Shown here in pieces: positions 18,945-26,913 of a stretch of DNA of 64,000 bases. Where the stretch lies: NCBI GenBank assembly GCA_916988195.3, contig CAKASQ030000004.1, positions 29,583-93,582 on the forward strand, written 5' to 3'. The notes under the pieces are model-generated. The model was not told the origin of the DNA. It made no database searches and saw only the letters and a program-made list of their open reading frames with translations. The translations under genes were made by a program, and so were the position numbers. The DNA comes from Oscillospiraceae bacterium (lineage in GTDB: Bacteria > Bacillota > Clostridia > Oscillospirales > Oscillospiraceae). Within the stretch, counting starts at the first letter, position 1, and every line of letters starts with the position of its first letter.

Positions 18945-19263
18945 GTGCCATGCTCCTTTCTTCAATGACCACAATGCGCTCCATTCCGGAGGCTTTCAAC
19001 ACTTTCATCGGCTGCGGCGGCACATTCTCCACCCGCACCACGCCCCGCAGCTCCCGCATGCGCCGGATGGCGTGGATCACGATGGCGATGCCGCTTGAGT
19101 CCATGAACGTCACGTCGCGAAAATCCAGCACGCAGACCATCGGAAGATAAAGATCGATCTTGTTGCCGATGATGCGCATCGTCTCCTTCGCGCTGTGATG
19201 ATCGATCTCGCCCTTTAATGCGATGGTCAGCCGTTTATCCTGCAAAAAGCTTGTCATATTCAT
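18934..19263 (-). CDS. spoIIAA: Anti-anti-sigma factor SpoIIAA
   Basis: About 109 residues, STAS domain. The phosphorylated serine region reads VTFMDSSGIAIVIHA, and VCVLDFRDV precedes it. Unphosphorylated SpoIIAA releases sigma-F from SpoIIAB. Start placed at the ATG 8 bases after GGAG; several ATG codons lie close together so the first residues are uncertain. No clear sigma-H promoter was found in the 100 bases between it and valS. Confidence 0.92.
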   Translation of the reverse strand: MNMTSFLQDKRLTIALKGEIDHHSAKETMRIIGNKIDLYLPMVCVLDFRDVTFMDSSGIAIVIHAIRRMRELRGVVRVENVPPQPMKVLKASGMERIVVIEERSMAHEV

Positions 19264-19281
19264 TTGCATCACTCCAGACAT

Positions 19282-19319
19282 AAAAAATGGACACGCACGG
19301 AATTTCCATGCGTGTCCAT
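19282..19319 (-). terminator. valS terminator
   Basis: On the minus strand ATGGACACGCATGGAA and a matching right arm (13 paired bases) form a hairpin followed by TTTTTT. It lies between the valS stop and spoIIAA, separating the two transcription units. Confidence 0.85.
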
Positions 19320-19364
19320 TATACGTTTTTTTCCGTGCGGCTTTGGTCGAACGAGGGATGGCGC

Positions 19365-22013
19365 TTACTTTTTCAGCCGCATTTCGCTTTCAATCAGCTG
19401 CGCCAGCAGCGCCTGGTTCTTTGCAAGCTTCTCCTTCTGATCGTTTACGACCTTCTCGGGCGCTCTCGAGACGAACGCTTCATTCGAGAGCTTGCTTTCA
19501 AACATCGCAATCTGCTTGAGGCAGTTTTCCTTCTCCTTCGCGATTCGCGCGAGTTCCTTTTCAAAGTCGACAAGCTCGGCAAGCGGCATAAAGAGTCTGG
19601 CCGCATGCGTCGTGACCTCGACAAGGCCGTCATCTCCAGAGGCAGCCTCCGCCGCTTCCATGCCGCAGACCTTCACATCCTCCGCGCCTGCCAGACGCAG
19701 GAAGAACGCCTTGCCCGCCTCGAAGACCTCGGGCTGCGAAGCCGCGATGGTGAGGTTGACCTTCTTGCTCATCGGGACGTTCATCTCTGCCCGACGCGCG
19801 CGAAGGGCGGTAATGGCCTCGATGATCTGCTCCATAGCGGCTTCTTCCGCGCCGAATGCGAATTCCTCGCGGTAGACCGGCCACTCAGCGGAAATCAGGA
19901 ACTTGCCTGCGTGGGGAATCGCCTGCCAGATCTCCTCGGTGATGAACGGCATGAACGGGTGCAGGAGGCGCAGCGTCTGGTCAAGGACATAGACCAGAAC
20001 CTTCTGCGCGGCGAGCTTGCTCTTTTCGTTCTCGCTGTAGAGCCGGGTCTTGGTCAGCTCAATATACCAGTCGCAGTAGGTGTCCCAGATGAAATCATAA
20101 ACCTTGCTGGACGCAACGCCGATCTCGTACGCGTCGAGATTTGCCGTGACCTCGCGAATGAGCGTGTTGAGTTTCGACAGGACCCACTTGTCCTCCTGCT
20201 CCAGATCCTCCCTGGCGGGAAGGCCGGGCTCGCCAATGGTGAGGTTCATGAGGACATAGCGGCTCGCGTTCCAGATCTTGTTTGCAAAGTTCCGCATCGC
20301 CTCGCACTTTTCCACATAGAAGCGCATATCGTTGCCGGGAGAGTTGCCGGTGATGAGGTTGAAGCGCAGCGCGTCTGCGCCGTATTTTTCGGCCATCTCG
20401 AGGGGGTCGATGCCGTTGCCAAGCGACTTGGACATTTTTCTTCCCTTGTCATCGCGCACGAGGCCATGGATAAAGACGGTCTTGAACGGCTCTTTTTTCA
20501 TCTGCTCCATGCCGGAGACGACCATGCGCGCCACCCAGAAGAAGATGATGTCATAGCCCGTGACCATGTCGGTCGTGGGGTACCAGTATTTGAGGTCTTC
20601 AGAATTGAGATCAGGCCAGCCGAGCGTGGAGAACGGCCAGAGGCCGGACGAGAACCACGTGTCGAGCACATCTTCCTCGCGGGTAAGGTGCGTGCAGCCG
20701 CACGTTTCGCACTTCGTCGGGTCCTCGCGGCTCACGTTAATGTGCCCGCACTCGTCGCAGTACCATGCGGGAATCTGATGGCCCCACCAGAGCTGACGCG
20801 AAATGCACCAATCGTGGACGTTTTCCATCCAGTTCAGATACGTCTTCGAGAAGCGCTCGGGAACGAACTTGATCGTGCCGTCCTTGATGACGCGGATGGC
20901 TTCCTCGGCCAGCGGCTTCATTTTAACGAACCACTGTGCGGAAATGAGCGGCTCGACGTCATTGTGGCAGCGGTAGCAGGTGCCGACGTTGTGGGAATAC
21001 GGCTCGGTCTTCACAAGATAGCCCTCAGCCTCGAGGTCCGCCACAATCGCCTTGCGGCACTCGTAGCGGTCCATGCCGCAATATTTGCCGCCGTTTTCGT
21101 TGACCGTGCCGTCGTCATTGAGAACGCGGATGACCTCCAGATTATGCCGCAGGCCGACCTCAAAGTCGTTGGGGTCGTGCGCCGGGGTCATTTTGACCGC
21201 GCCGGTGCCAAATCCAATCTCGCAGTACTCGTCGCCCACGATCGGAATCTCGCGGTTCATGATCGGAAGAATGCAGGTCTTGCCGATCAGGTGCTTGAAC
21301 TTTTCGTCCTCGGGGTTCACGGCAACACCGGTATCGCCCATCATGGTCTCGGGCCGGGTCGTTGCAACGACGATGTCTCCCGAACTGTCCGCGAGCGGGT
21401 AGCGGATGTACCAGAGGTGGCCGGGCTTGTCGGTGTATTCGACCTCCGCGTCAGACAGCGCCGTCAGGCAGTGTGGGCACCAGTTGATAATGCGGCTTCC
21501 CTTGTAGATGAGGCCCTTTTCATACATCTCGCAGAATGCCTCGCGCACGGCCTTTGAGCAGCCCTCGTCCATCGTAAAGCGGCTTCTCGACCAGTCGCAG
21601 CTCACGCCGAGCTTTTTCTGCTGCTGGACGATGCGGTTTCCGTATTTTTCTTTCCACGCCCAGACGCGCTCGAGGAACTTCTCGCGGCCAAGATCGTACC
21701 GGGTCTTGCCTTCGTTGACGCGAAGCTCTTCTTCGACCTTGATCTGCGTGGCGATGCCCGCGTGGTCGGTTCCGGGAAGCCAGAGCGCGCTGTAGCCCTG
21801 CATGCGCTTATAGCGGGTCAGGATATCCTGAAGCGTTGCGTCGAGCGCGTGGCCCATGTGGAGCTGTCCCGTGACGTTGGGAGGCGGCATGACGATCGAG
21901 TAGGGCTTCTTGTCGGGGTCGGGAGTCGCCTTGAAGCAGTCGTTTTCCATCCACATCTCGTAGATCGAGCTTTCGACCTGCTGCGGCTCATACACCTTGG
22001 GTAATTCTTTCAT
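19365..22013 (-). CDS. valS: Valyl-tRNA synthetase
   Basis: 882 residues, full length. Class I motifs: [15 protein letters not shown] (HIGH) near residue 41 and [11 protein letters not shown] (KMSKS). A CP1 editing domain ([28 protein letters not shown]), a CxxC...CxxC zinc knuckle ([10 protein letters not shown]...CETCGC) and a C-terminal coiled coil typical of ValS (about 815-880) are present. It follows a YcxB-like gene downstream of a T-box leader, so it should be induced by uncharged tRNA-Val. Confidence 0.97.
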   Translation of the reverse strand: MKELPKVYEPQQVESSIYEMWMENDCFKATPDPDKKPYSIVMPPPNVTGQLHMGHALDATLQDILTRYKRMQGYSALWLPGTDHAGIATQIKVEEELRVNEGKTRYDLGREKFLERVWAWKEKYGNRIVQQQKKLGVSCDWSRSRFTMDEGCSKAVREAFCEMYEKGLIYKGSRIINWCPHCLTALSDAEVEYTDKPGHLWYIRYPLADSSGDIVVATTRPETMMGDTGVAVNPEDEKFKHLIGKTCILPIMNREIPIVGDEYCEIGFGTGAVKMTPAHDPNDFEVGLRHNLEVIRVLNDDGTVNENGGKYCGMDRYECRKAIVADLEAEGYLVKTEPYSHNVGTCYRCHNDVEPLISAQWFVKMKPLAEEAIRVIKDGTIKFVPERFSKTYLNWMENVHDWCISRQLWWGHQIPAWYCDECGHINVSREDPTKCETCGCTHLTREEDVLDTWFSSGLWPFSTLGWPDLNSEDLKYWYPTTDMVTGYDIIFFWVARMVVSGMEQMKKEPFKTVFIHGLVRDDKGRKMSKSLGNGIDPLEMAEKYGADALRFNLITGNSPGNDMRFYVEKCEAMRNFANKIWNASRYVLMNLTIGEPGLPAREDLEQEDKWVLSKLNTLIREVTANLDAYEIGVASSKVYDFIWDTYCDWYIELTKTRLYSENEKSKLAAQKVLVYVLDQTLRLLHPFMPFITEEIWQAIPHAGKFLISAEWPVYREEFAFGAEEAAMEQIIEAITALRARRAEMNVPMSKKVNLTIAASQPEVFEAGKAFFLRLAGAEDVKVCGMEAAEAASGDDGLVEVTTHAARLFMPLAELVDFEKELARIAKEKENCLKQIAMFESKLSNEAFVSRAPEKVVNDQKEKLAKNQALLAQLIESEMRLKK

Positions 22014-22038
22014 GGGTTCTCTCCTTCTATCATAGTTA

Positions 22039-22563
22039 CTATTTTATCATTTGAATGGGTTTTCCGGTCTTCTCCGCGAGAAACGCGCGGAATTCCTCTA
22101 TCGTTCCGCCGGAAAGGCTCTCTTTGTCGAACGCCTGCGCCTGATTGTTAGAGAGCGCCAGAACGAGATAGCGCGGCATCTCAGCAACAGCTCGAATCTG
22201 CGCATACGAAAATTTGCTCTCCGTGACGCTCGTTTTTATTGTGTAGCCGTCTTCTCCGAATACGCAGCCTGCGTGCTCCGTCCCGGGAAGAACGTTCCGT
22301 TTCGCCACACGTCCGTTGAGCCGGTCTTCCTGCAAGCTGGCATAAATCACGCACAGCATCGCAAGCGGCACCAGAAGGTTTCTCGCACGAAGCGGCTCTT
22401 TGGACGCGATGCTCAGTACCGTTGATGCAAGCCCAATCACCAGAACGATGCCCGCAAAAATATGTGTGCGGCGGCTGCGTTTGCGGCGGACGGTCTTCCG
22501 GAGTCCCCTGGCCATTGCGGTAAGCGTTTCAAGAGTGTAGTCCGTCTCAAATCGGAATTCCAT
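22039..22563 (-). CDS. YcxB-like small membrane protein
   Basis: 174 residues from [10 protein letters not shown], preceded by GAAGGAGGCAGC. Two membrane segments lie at about 37-53 and 65-78, followed by a cytoplasmic domain of YcxB type ([27 protein letters not shown]). The function of the family is unknown. It sits between the T-box and valS, with 26 bases before valS, so both are in the tRNA-responsive operon. Confidence 0.75.
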   Translation of the reverse strand: MEFRFETDYTLETLTAMARGLRKTVRRKRSRRTHIFAGIVLVIGLASTVLSIASKEPLRARNLLVPLAMLCVIYASLQEDRLNGRVAKRNVLPGTEHAGCVFGEDGYTIKTSVTESKFSYAQIRAVAEMPRYLVLALSNNQAQAFDKESLSGGTIEEFRAFLAEKTGKPIQMIK

Positions 22564-22573
22564 GCTGCCTCCT

Positions 22574-22812
22574 TCAAAAGAAAAACGCCCCGAGCAAAAG
22601 CTCAGGGCGATGAAAACCGTGGTACCACCTGAATTTCCGCGCATGCGGACACTCGAGCCCTGTAACGGGAGCACCCGGCGAGGCTTACTTACGTTCAGCT
22701 CCGCAGCTCAAAGGCGACCTTGAACGCGCCCGCGCGAAAGCTTTCACCTGCCGCTTTCTCTCTGGGGCGCTGAAAACGCGTTCTTCTTCCTTGTCTCAGC
22801 TTTGTTGCAAAA
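22574..22812 (-). promoter_or_regulatory. T-box riboswitch leader (tRNA-Val responsive, inferred)
   Basis: On the minus strand the leader contains an AGAGAGAAAGCGG stretch and a GGCAGGTGAAAGC loop of Stem I type, an AGTA-like GTAAGTAAG box, and the hallmark antiterminator motif GGTGGTACCACGG. Its UGGU pairs with ACCA, the tRNA-Val 3' end. A GC-rich terminator (22586-22609) with a T-run follows. A GTC triplet at 22716-22718 is a possible valine specifier. Downstream genes are ycxB-like and valS. Confidence 0.9.
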
Positions 22813-22820
22813 TTTTACTT

Positions 22821-22849
22821 ATGATACCGAATTCCCGGCAATTTGTCAA
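22821..22849 (-). promoter_or_regulatory. Sigma-A promoter of the T-box/valS operon
   Basis: TTGACA, a 17-base spacer, then TATCAT on the minus strand, immediately after the preceding gene's stop and upstream of the T-box leader. Confidence 0.85.
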
Positions 22850-22850
22850 G

Positions 22851-23348
22851 TTAAACGTCTTCGATGATCGGAGACGGCTTGGCCGCCTGCGGATTGACGA
22901 GCGTGCGGAACTTCGAGCGCGACTCGCGAATTTCAGACAGCGACTGCGAAATCGCGTCCTCCGTGCGCTTCATGGCGTCATCCACATAGTCGTTTGTGAC
23001 CTGACGCAGCTCCTTGATCTTCTGCTGCGCGGCCTTCATCATCTCGGCTGCCTGCTGCTCGGCCTGCTTGACGACCTCCTCACGGGAGATCATCTGCTTG
23101 GCGCGCTGCTCGGCCTGCTTGAGAATATTCTCTGCCTCGCGCTTGGCATTGGTGATGACCTCGTTGCGCGATTCGACAATCGTCTTTGCCTGCTTGAGCT
23201 CGCCCGGCAGCTGGTTGCTGATCTCGTCGAGCAGATCGAGCACCTTGTCGCGCTCCACGACGCATTTCTCCGCGCCCAGCGGCAGGCTCCACGCGTCCTG
23301 CACCATTTCGTATAAAGTGGTGATCGTCTCTTCAATACCGTTCGCCAT
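22851..23348 (-). CDS. Coiled-coil protein encoded after coaD
   Basis: 165 residues, mostly one long charged coiled coil (about 45-140, rich in Glu, Lys, Gln and Ala), resembling ATP synthase b-subunit or DivIVA-type helices. No signal peptide or catalytic motif. Genes like this follow coaD in many Clostridia, but the function is not established. It starts 1 base after coaD stops, with the ribosome site inside the coaD end. Confidence 0.7.
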   Translation of the reverse strand: MANGIEETITTLYEMVQDAWSLPLGAEKCVVERDKVLDLLDEISNQLPGELKQAKTIVESRNEVITNAKREAENILKQAEQRAKQMISREEVVKQAEQQAAEMMKAAQQKIKELRQVTNDYVDDAMKRTEDAISQSLSEIRESRSKFRTLVNPQAAKPSPIIEDV

Positions 23349-23349
23349 G

Positions 23350-23847
23350 TTATAGTCCTCCTTTGTTCTTCCCGGTCATTCTGGCGGTCACATCGTCGAT
23401 GATCGCGTCGGGCACAAACCCGCGCAGATCCGCGCCGTAATGCGCCATTTCCTTGACAATGCTCGACGAGAGATACATGAACTGGTGCTCCGTCGTCAGA
23501 AACATCGTATCGAGACCGGGATTGAGCTTGTGGTTGATGAGCGCCATCTGGAACTCATGCTCAAAATCGGAAAGCGCCCGCAGGCCCTTGACCACCACGC
23601 CGCAATTCTGCTCGCGCGCAAACTCGGCAAGCAGACCGCTCGACTGCGTCACGGTCACGTTCGGAATGTGCTTCGTGACGCGGCGAATGAGCTCGACGCG
23701 CTCTTCGGATGAAAAAACCGGGTGCTTTTCCGCGTTGATCATCACGCACACGATCAGCTCGTCAAACGTCTTCGCCGCGCGCTCGATGATGTTCAAATGA
23801 CCGTTTGTGACCGGGTCGAAGCTTCCGGGGTAGATTGCTTTACTCAT
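23350..23847 (-). CDS. coaD: Phosphopantetheine adenylyltransferase
   Basis: 165 residues. The nucleotidyltransferase motif PGSFDPVTNGHLNII is at residues 7-21, and TTEHQFMYLSSSIVKEMA near 118-135 holds the second signature. It makes dephospho-CoA from 4'-phosphopantetheine and ATP. ATG overlaps the rsmD stop by 4 bases. Confidence 0.96.
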   Translation of the reverse strand: MSKAIYPGSFDPVTNGHLNIIERAAKTFDELIVCVMINAEKHPVFSSEERVELIRRVTKHIPNVTVTQSSGLLAEFAREQNCGVVVKGLRALSDFEHEFQMALINHKLNPGLDTMFLTTEHQFMYLSSSIVKEMAHYGADLRGFVPDAIIDDVTARMTGKNKGGL

Positions 23848-24404
23848 GCTTCCTCCTGCGGGATTTCTCTGCGATAGATCGTTACGGCCGCCTTGCCATA
23901 CCGGTAATCCCGGTAACGGACAAGCCCCGGAACGATGGCAGGGAGTTCCTTCCCAAACGGTCTTTCAGTGATTATTATACCACTATCTGATAGAATGTCA
24001 ATTTGTGATATGGTTTTCAGGCTATTTTCCAGGAAAACTTCCGCGTAGGGCGGGTCCAAAAAGATCAGATCGAACGTTTCGCGGCAGGAATGCAGATACG
24101 AAAGGTAGTCGGAACGGACAACTTTTCCGAGTCCTTCCATCCGCGTCTTTGCAAGATTCTCCCGCACGACCTTGCAGGCATCATCTCGCATGTCTACAAA
24201 CACGGCCGATTTTGCGCCCCGGCTGAGCGCCTCAATGCCCATCTGGCCGGAGCCCGCAAATAAATCCAGCACGCGCCGTCCTTCGACTTCAAACTGAATG
24301 GCGGAGAAAATGCCCTCCTTGACCTGGTCCATGGTCGGGCGCGTGTCCATGCCCTTTGGCGCTTTGAGCGCCATGCCTCTGGCGCTTCCGGTAATGACTC
24401 TCAC
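23844..24404 (-). CDS. rsmD: 16S rRNA (guanine966-N2)-methyltransferase RsmD
   Basis: 186 residues. SAM-binding LDLFAGSGQMGIEALSRGA and catalytic LDPPYAEVF motifs; the opening MRVITGSARGMALKAPKG is family-typical. It methylates 16S rRNA during 30S assembly. It overlaps uvrC and coaD by 4 bases on either side. rsmD-coaD adjacency is widely conserved. Confidence 0.95.
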   Translation of the reverse strand: MRVITGSARGMALKAPKGMDTRPTMDQVKEGIFSAIQFEVEGRRVLDLFAGSGQMGIEALSRGAKSAVFVDMRDDACKVVRENLAKTRMEGLGKVVRSDYLSYLHSCRETFDLIFLDPPYAEVFLENSLKTISQIDILSDSGIIITERPFGKELPAIVPGLVRYRDYRYGKAAVTIYRREIPQEEA

Positions 24405-26233
24405 GGCGTTTCCTCCTCCCGTTTTATGTGGAAATAATCATAGACGGCCTGACCGGCAGCTTTTCCGATTGCGTCCTCGAGCGCCGTCAGGCTTGCGTTT
24501 TCGATGGCGCACATGGACTTGAACGTCTTGAGCAGCGTCTCGCGCCGCTTCTGCCCGATACCGGGAATCTCTTCAAGCTTCGAGCCCCGGACGCGGCGGC
24601 TGCGGAGCGTATGGTGATAGGTAATGGCGAACCGGTGCGTCTCCTCCTGAATCGTTCCGATGAGAGAAAAGACCGCCGGGATCGCGGAAATCGAAATTTC
24701 GTGCCCCTGTGGGGTCACCAGGGCGCGCGTTCTGTGGCGGTTGTCCTTGACCATGCCAAACGTCGGAATCGCGAGGCCAAGCTCGTTTAGAACCTGCAAA
24801 ACCGCGTTCGCGTGCTCGATGCCGCCGTCGATCAGCAGCGCGTCCGGCCGCTCGTCAAAACCGGCGTCGCCGTTTTTGAAATGGGTTAATCTGCGCCGGA
24901 GCACCTGCTGCATGGCGGCGTAGTCGTTCTGATCGTCCAGACCTTCGATTTTGAAGCGTTTGTAGTTCTGCTTGCTGGGTCTTCCGTCGATGAAAACGAC
25001 CATCGACGCGACCATATCCGTACCCGCGATGTTCGAAATATCGTAGGACTCCAGCCGGTGAAGCGGCGTATCCAGCCCCAGCATGCTTTGCAGGAGGCCC
25101 AGCGTTCCGGCGGCACGCTCGGCCTTTGTGGTCACGCGCTCTGCTTCCTCTCTCGCGTTTTTCTGCGCAAGGTCGACAAGGCGCACATTGTCGCCCCGCT
25201 GCGGCGTGCGGATGTGAACCTTTTTTTGCAGGTTCTGATAGAGCAGCTCTTCAAATAGCGCCGCGTCCTCCATGGGCTTCGGCAGCAGGATCACCTTGGG
25301 AGCCGCACCTCTTGCTAAATAATACTGCTTGACGAGCGTCGAAATCGCGTCCTCCTCGCTGTCTGCCGGCTGCAAGATTTCGTATTCCTTATCAAGAAGA
25401 TTGCCATCCACATAGTGGAGCACTGCGAAGCACGCCTTAGCCTCGCTCTGGTAATATCCGATCACGTCGGTGTTTGCCATCGAGCCTGCGGTCACGAGCT
25501 GCTTCTGTCCGAGCGATTCCACCGCCCGCAGCCGGTCGCGCAGCATCGCGGCCTGCTCAAAGTCTAAGCCTTCCGCCGCGGCCAACATCTTCTCGCGAAG
25601 CGAATCGGCCAGCTCCGTGTATTTTCCCTGCAAAAGAAGCATCGCCTGCTCCATGCGCGCGCGGTATTCCGCAGGCGAACGCGAAAGCTGGCACCATGCG
25701 TCGCAGTTATTCATGTGATAGTTGAGGCAGGGCCGCTCTTTTCCAAGATCACGCGGAAATTTTTTCGAGCATCCGGGAAGCTTCAATGTAAGCCGGATGG
25801 TATCGATCACGCGCTGGGTCACAAATCGTCCGCCGTAGGGCCCAAAGTAGCTCGCGCCGTCTCCCATGACGCGGCTGACGAGCTCCATGGTCGGATACTC
25901 GTCCCGCATGTCGACGCGCAGATAGGGATAGCCCTTGTCGTCTTTCAGGAGGATATTATATTTCGGCATGTGCCGCTTGATGAGCGAGCACTCGAGCACC
26001 AGCGCCTCAAACTCGCTCGCCGCGACGATGACGTCAAAGTGGTCGATCTGGCTGACCATTCTGCGCGTCTTCGGCGTGTGCGAGGCCGTGTTCTGGAAAT
26101 ACTGGCTCACGCGGTTTTTGAGCTTTTTCGCCTTGCCGACATAGATGATCTGGCCGGATTTATCCTGCATCAGATACACGCCCGGTTCCAAGGGAAGAGA
26201 CAACGCCTTGTCTTTTAGTTCTTCAAAGGTCAT
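24401..26233 (-). CDS. uvrC: Excinuclease ABC subunit C
   Basis: 610 residues. GIY-YIG nuclease domain at the N-terminus (PGVYLMQDKSGQIIYVGKAKKLKNRVSQYF in part), a UVR motif (KMLAAAEGLDFEQAAMLRDRL), the RNase H-like domain (ESYDISNIAGTDMVASMVVF) and a C-terminal HhH pair (IPGIGQKRRETLL). ATG 26233 is chosen because the longer in-frame start lies inside the hairpin of the preceding terminator. Cuts both sides of a lesion with UvrAB. Confidence 0.94.
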   Translation of the reverse strand: MTFEELKDKALSLPLEPGVYLMQDKSGQIIYVGKAKKLKNRVSQYFQNTASHTPKTRRMVSQIDHFDVIVAASEFEALVLECSLIKRHMPKYNILLKDDKGYPYLRVDMRDEYPTMELVSRVMGDGASYFGPYGGRFVTQRVIDTIRLTLKLPGCSKKFPRDLGKERPCLNYHMNNCDAWCQLSRSPAEYRARMEQAMLLLQGKYTELADSLREKMLAAAEGLDFEQAAMLRDRLRAVESLGQKQLVTAGSMANTDVIGYYQSEAKACFAVLHYVDGNLLDKEYEILQPADSEEDAISTLVKQYYLARGAAPKVILLPKPMEDAALFEELLYQNLQKKVHIRTPQRGDNVRLVDLAQKNAREEAERVTTKAERAAGTLGLLQSMLGLDTPLHRLESYDISNIAGTDMVASMVVFIDGRPSKQNYKRFKIEGLDDQNDYAAMQQVLRRRLTHFKNGDAGFDERPDALLIDGGIEHANAVLQVLNELGLAIPTFGMVKDNRHRTRALVTPQGHEISISAIPAVFSLIGTIQEETHRFAITYHHTLRSRRVRGSKLEEIPGIGQKRRETLLKTFKSMCAIENASLTALEDAIGKAAGQAVYDYFHIKREEETP

Positions 26234-26237
26234 AGCA

Positions 26238-26276
26238 ATAAAAAGCTGCCTCAAAAACATCCGTCTTTGAGGCAGC
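26238..26276 (-). terminator. Terminator between the HPr-like gene and uvrC
   Basis: GCTGCCTCAAAGACG and its complement (stem at 26245-26276 on the plus map) form an 11-bp stem, followed on the minus strand by TTTTTAT, just ahead of the uvrC start. Confidence 0.8.
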
Positions 26277-26289
26277 GTTCCATCCGATT

Positions 26290-26550
26290 TTAGAAAATTT
26301 CCTTCACGAGCATTTCGGTCAGCGCCTTGACGGCTTCCTCTTCGTCGGGACCTTCCGCGATGATGCTCACGCGCGTCCCCTTCGTGATGCCCATGGACAA
26401 CACGCCAAGAAGACTCTTGGCATTGATTTTCCGGTCTTCGACCTCAACCCAGATGCTGGACTTGAACTCGTTTGCCTTCTGGATGAAATAGGTGGCCTGC
26501 CGGTTATAAAGACCGGACTCACATTTAACGATCGATTGCTGCATGTACAT
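26290..26550 (-). CDS. Crh-like HPr protein lacking the phospho-histidine
   Basis: 86 residues from MYMQQSIVKC. The HPr fold is clear, and the regulatory serine region NAKSLLGVLSMGI puts Ser at residue 46 exactly. The catalytic His15 of HPr (GLHARPA) is replaced by Tyr in GLYNRQAT. It therefore cannot carry phosphate from enzyme I in the PTS, but could still be phosphorylated on Ser46 by HPr kinase and act with CcpA, as Crh does in Bacillus. ATG 26550 lies 8 bases after GGAG; a GTG 9 bases earlier overlaps that ribosome site. Regulatory role is inferred. Confidence 0.85.
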   Translation of the reverse strand: MYMQQSIVKCESGLYNRQATYFIQKANEFKSSIWVEVEDRKINAKSLLGVLSMGITKGTRVSIIAEGPDEEEAVKALTEMLVKEIF

Positions 26551-26913
26551 AGACGACACTCCTTACAATCATGCTTAGGCTGAGCCTTCATGTGTTATGA
26601 TTTTACCTATTTTTCGTAAAAAAGTCAATCCTTTATTTGAGCCCGTAAAAAGCTTCCGCTTTTTACAGTGGGAACGCACCTTGACTGCGCGCTCGTCGAA
26701 GCAAACTTCATATCCTTCACTCCGCCGCAAGCGGCAGAGTTCATACATTCCGTTGCTTCTCCTCTCCAAATCAGAACCGCTGGTTCCGATTTGGGATAAG
26801 AGCAAAAATTCCACACTTGCGAGGTGATAGAAATGTTTCCGGTCGGCAAAGCCGCCGGATAACATGATTTTCACTTTATTTCGCCATCTGCGGATGGCGA
26901 AACTCTGCGAGGC
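26551..26913. other. Intergenic region, hairpin-rich, no convincing gene
   Basis: Between mutS2 and the HPr-like gene. A hairpin at 26879-26902 (TTTCGCCATC/GATGGCGAAA) directly after mutS2 may terminate it. A second palindrome lies near 26774-26802 (CCAAATC...GATTTGG). A 99-codon open frame on the minus strand (26575-26874) has no family resemblance and spans both, so it is not called. The arrangement resembles a decayed or repetitive intergenic element. Confidence 0.4.

Noticed and set aside
19287..21557. 756-codon plus-strand frame opposite valS
   Set aside because: Antisense shadow; valS on the minus strand is complete with all motifs.
26575..26874. 99-codon minus-strand frame between mutS2 and the HPr-like gene
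   Set aside because: Spans intergenic palindromes and resembles no family; could be a translated repeat, so not called.
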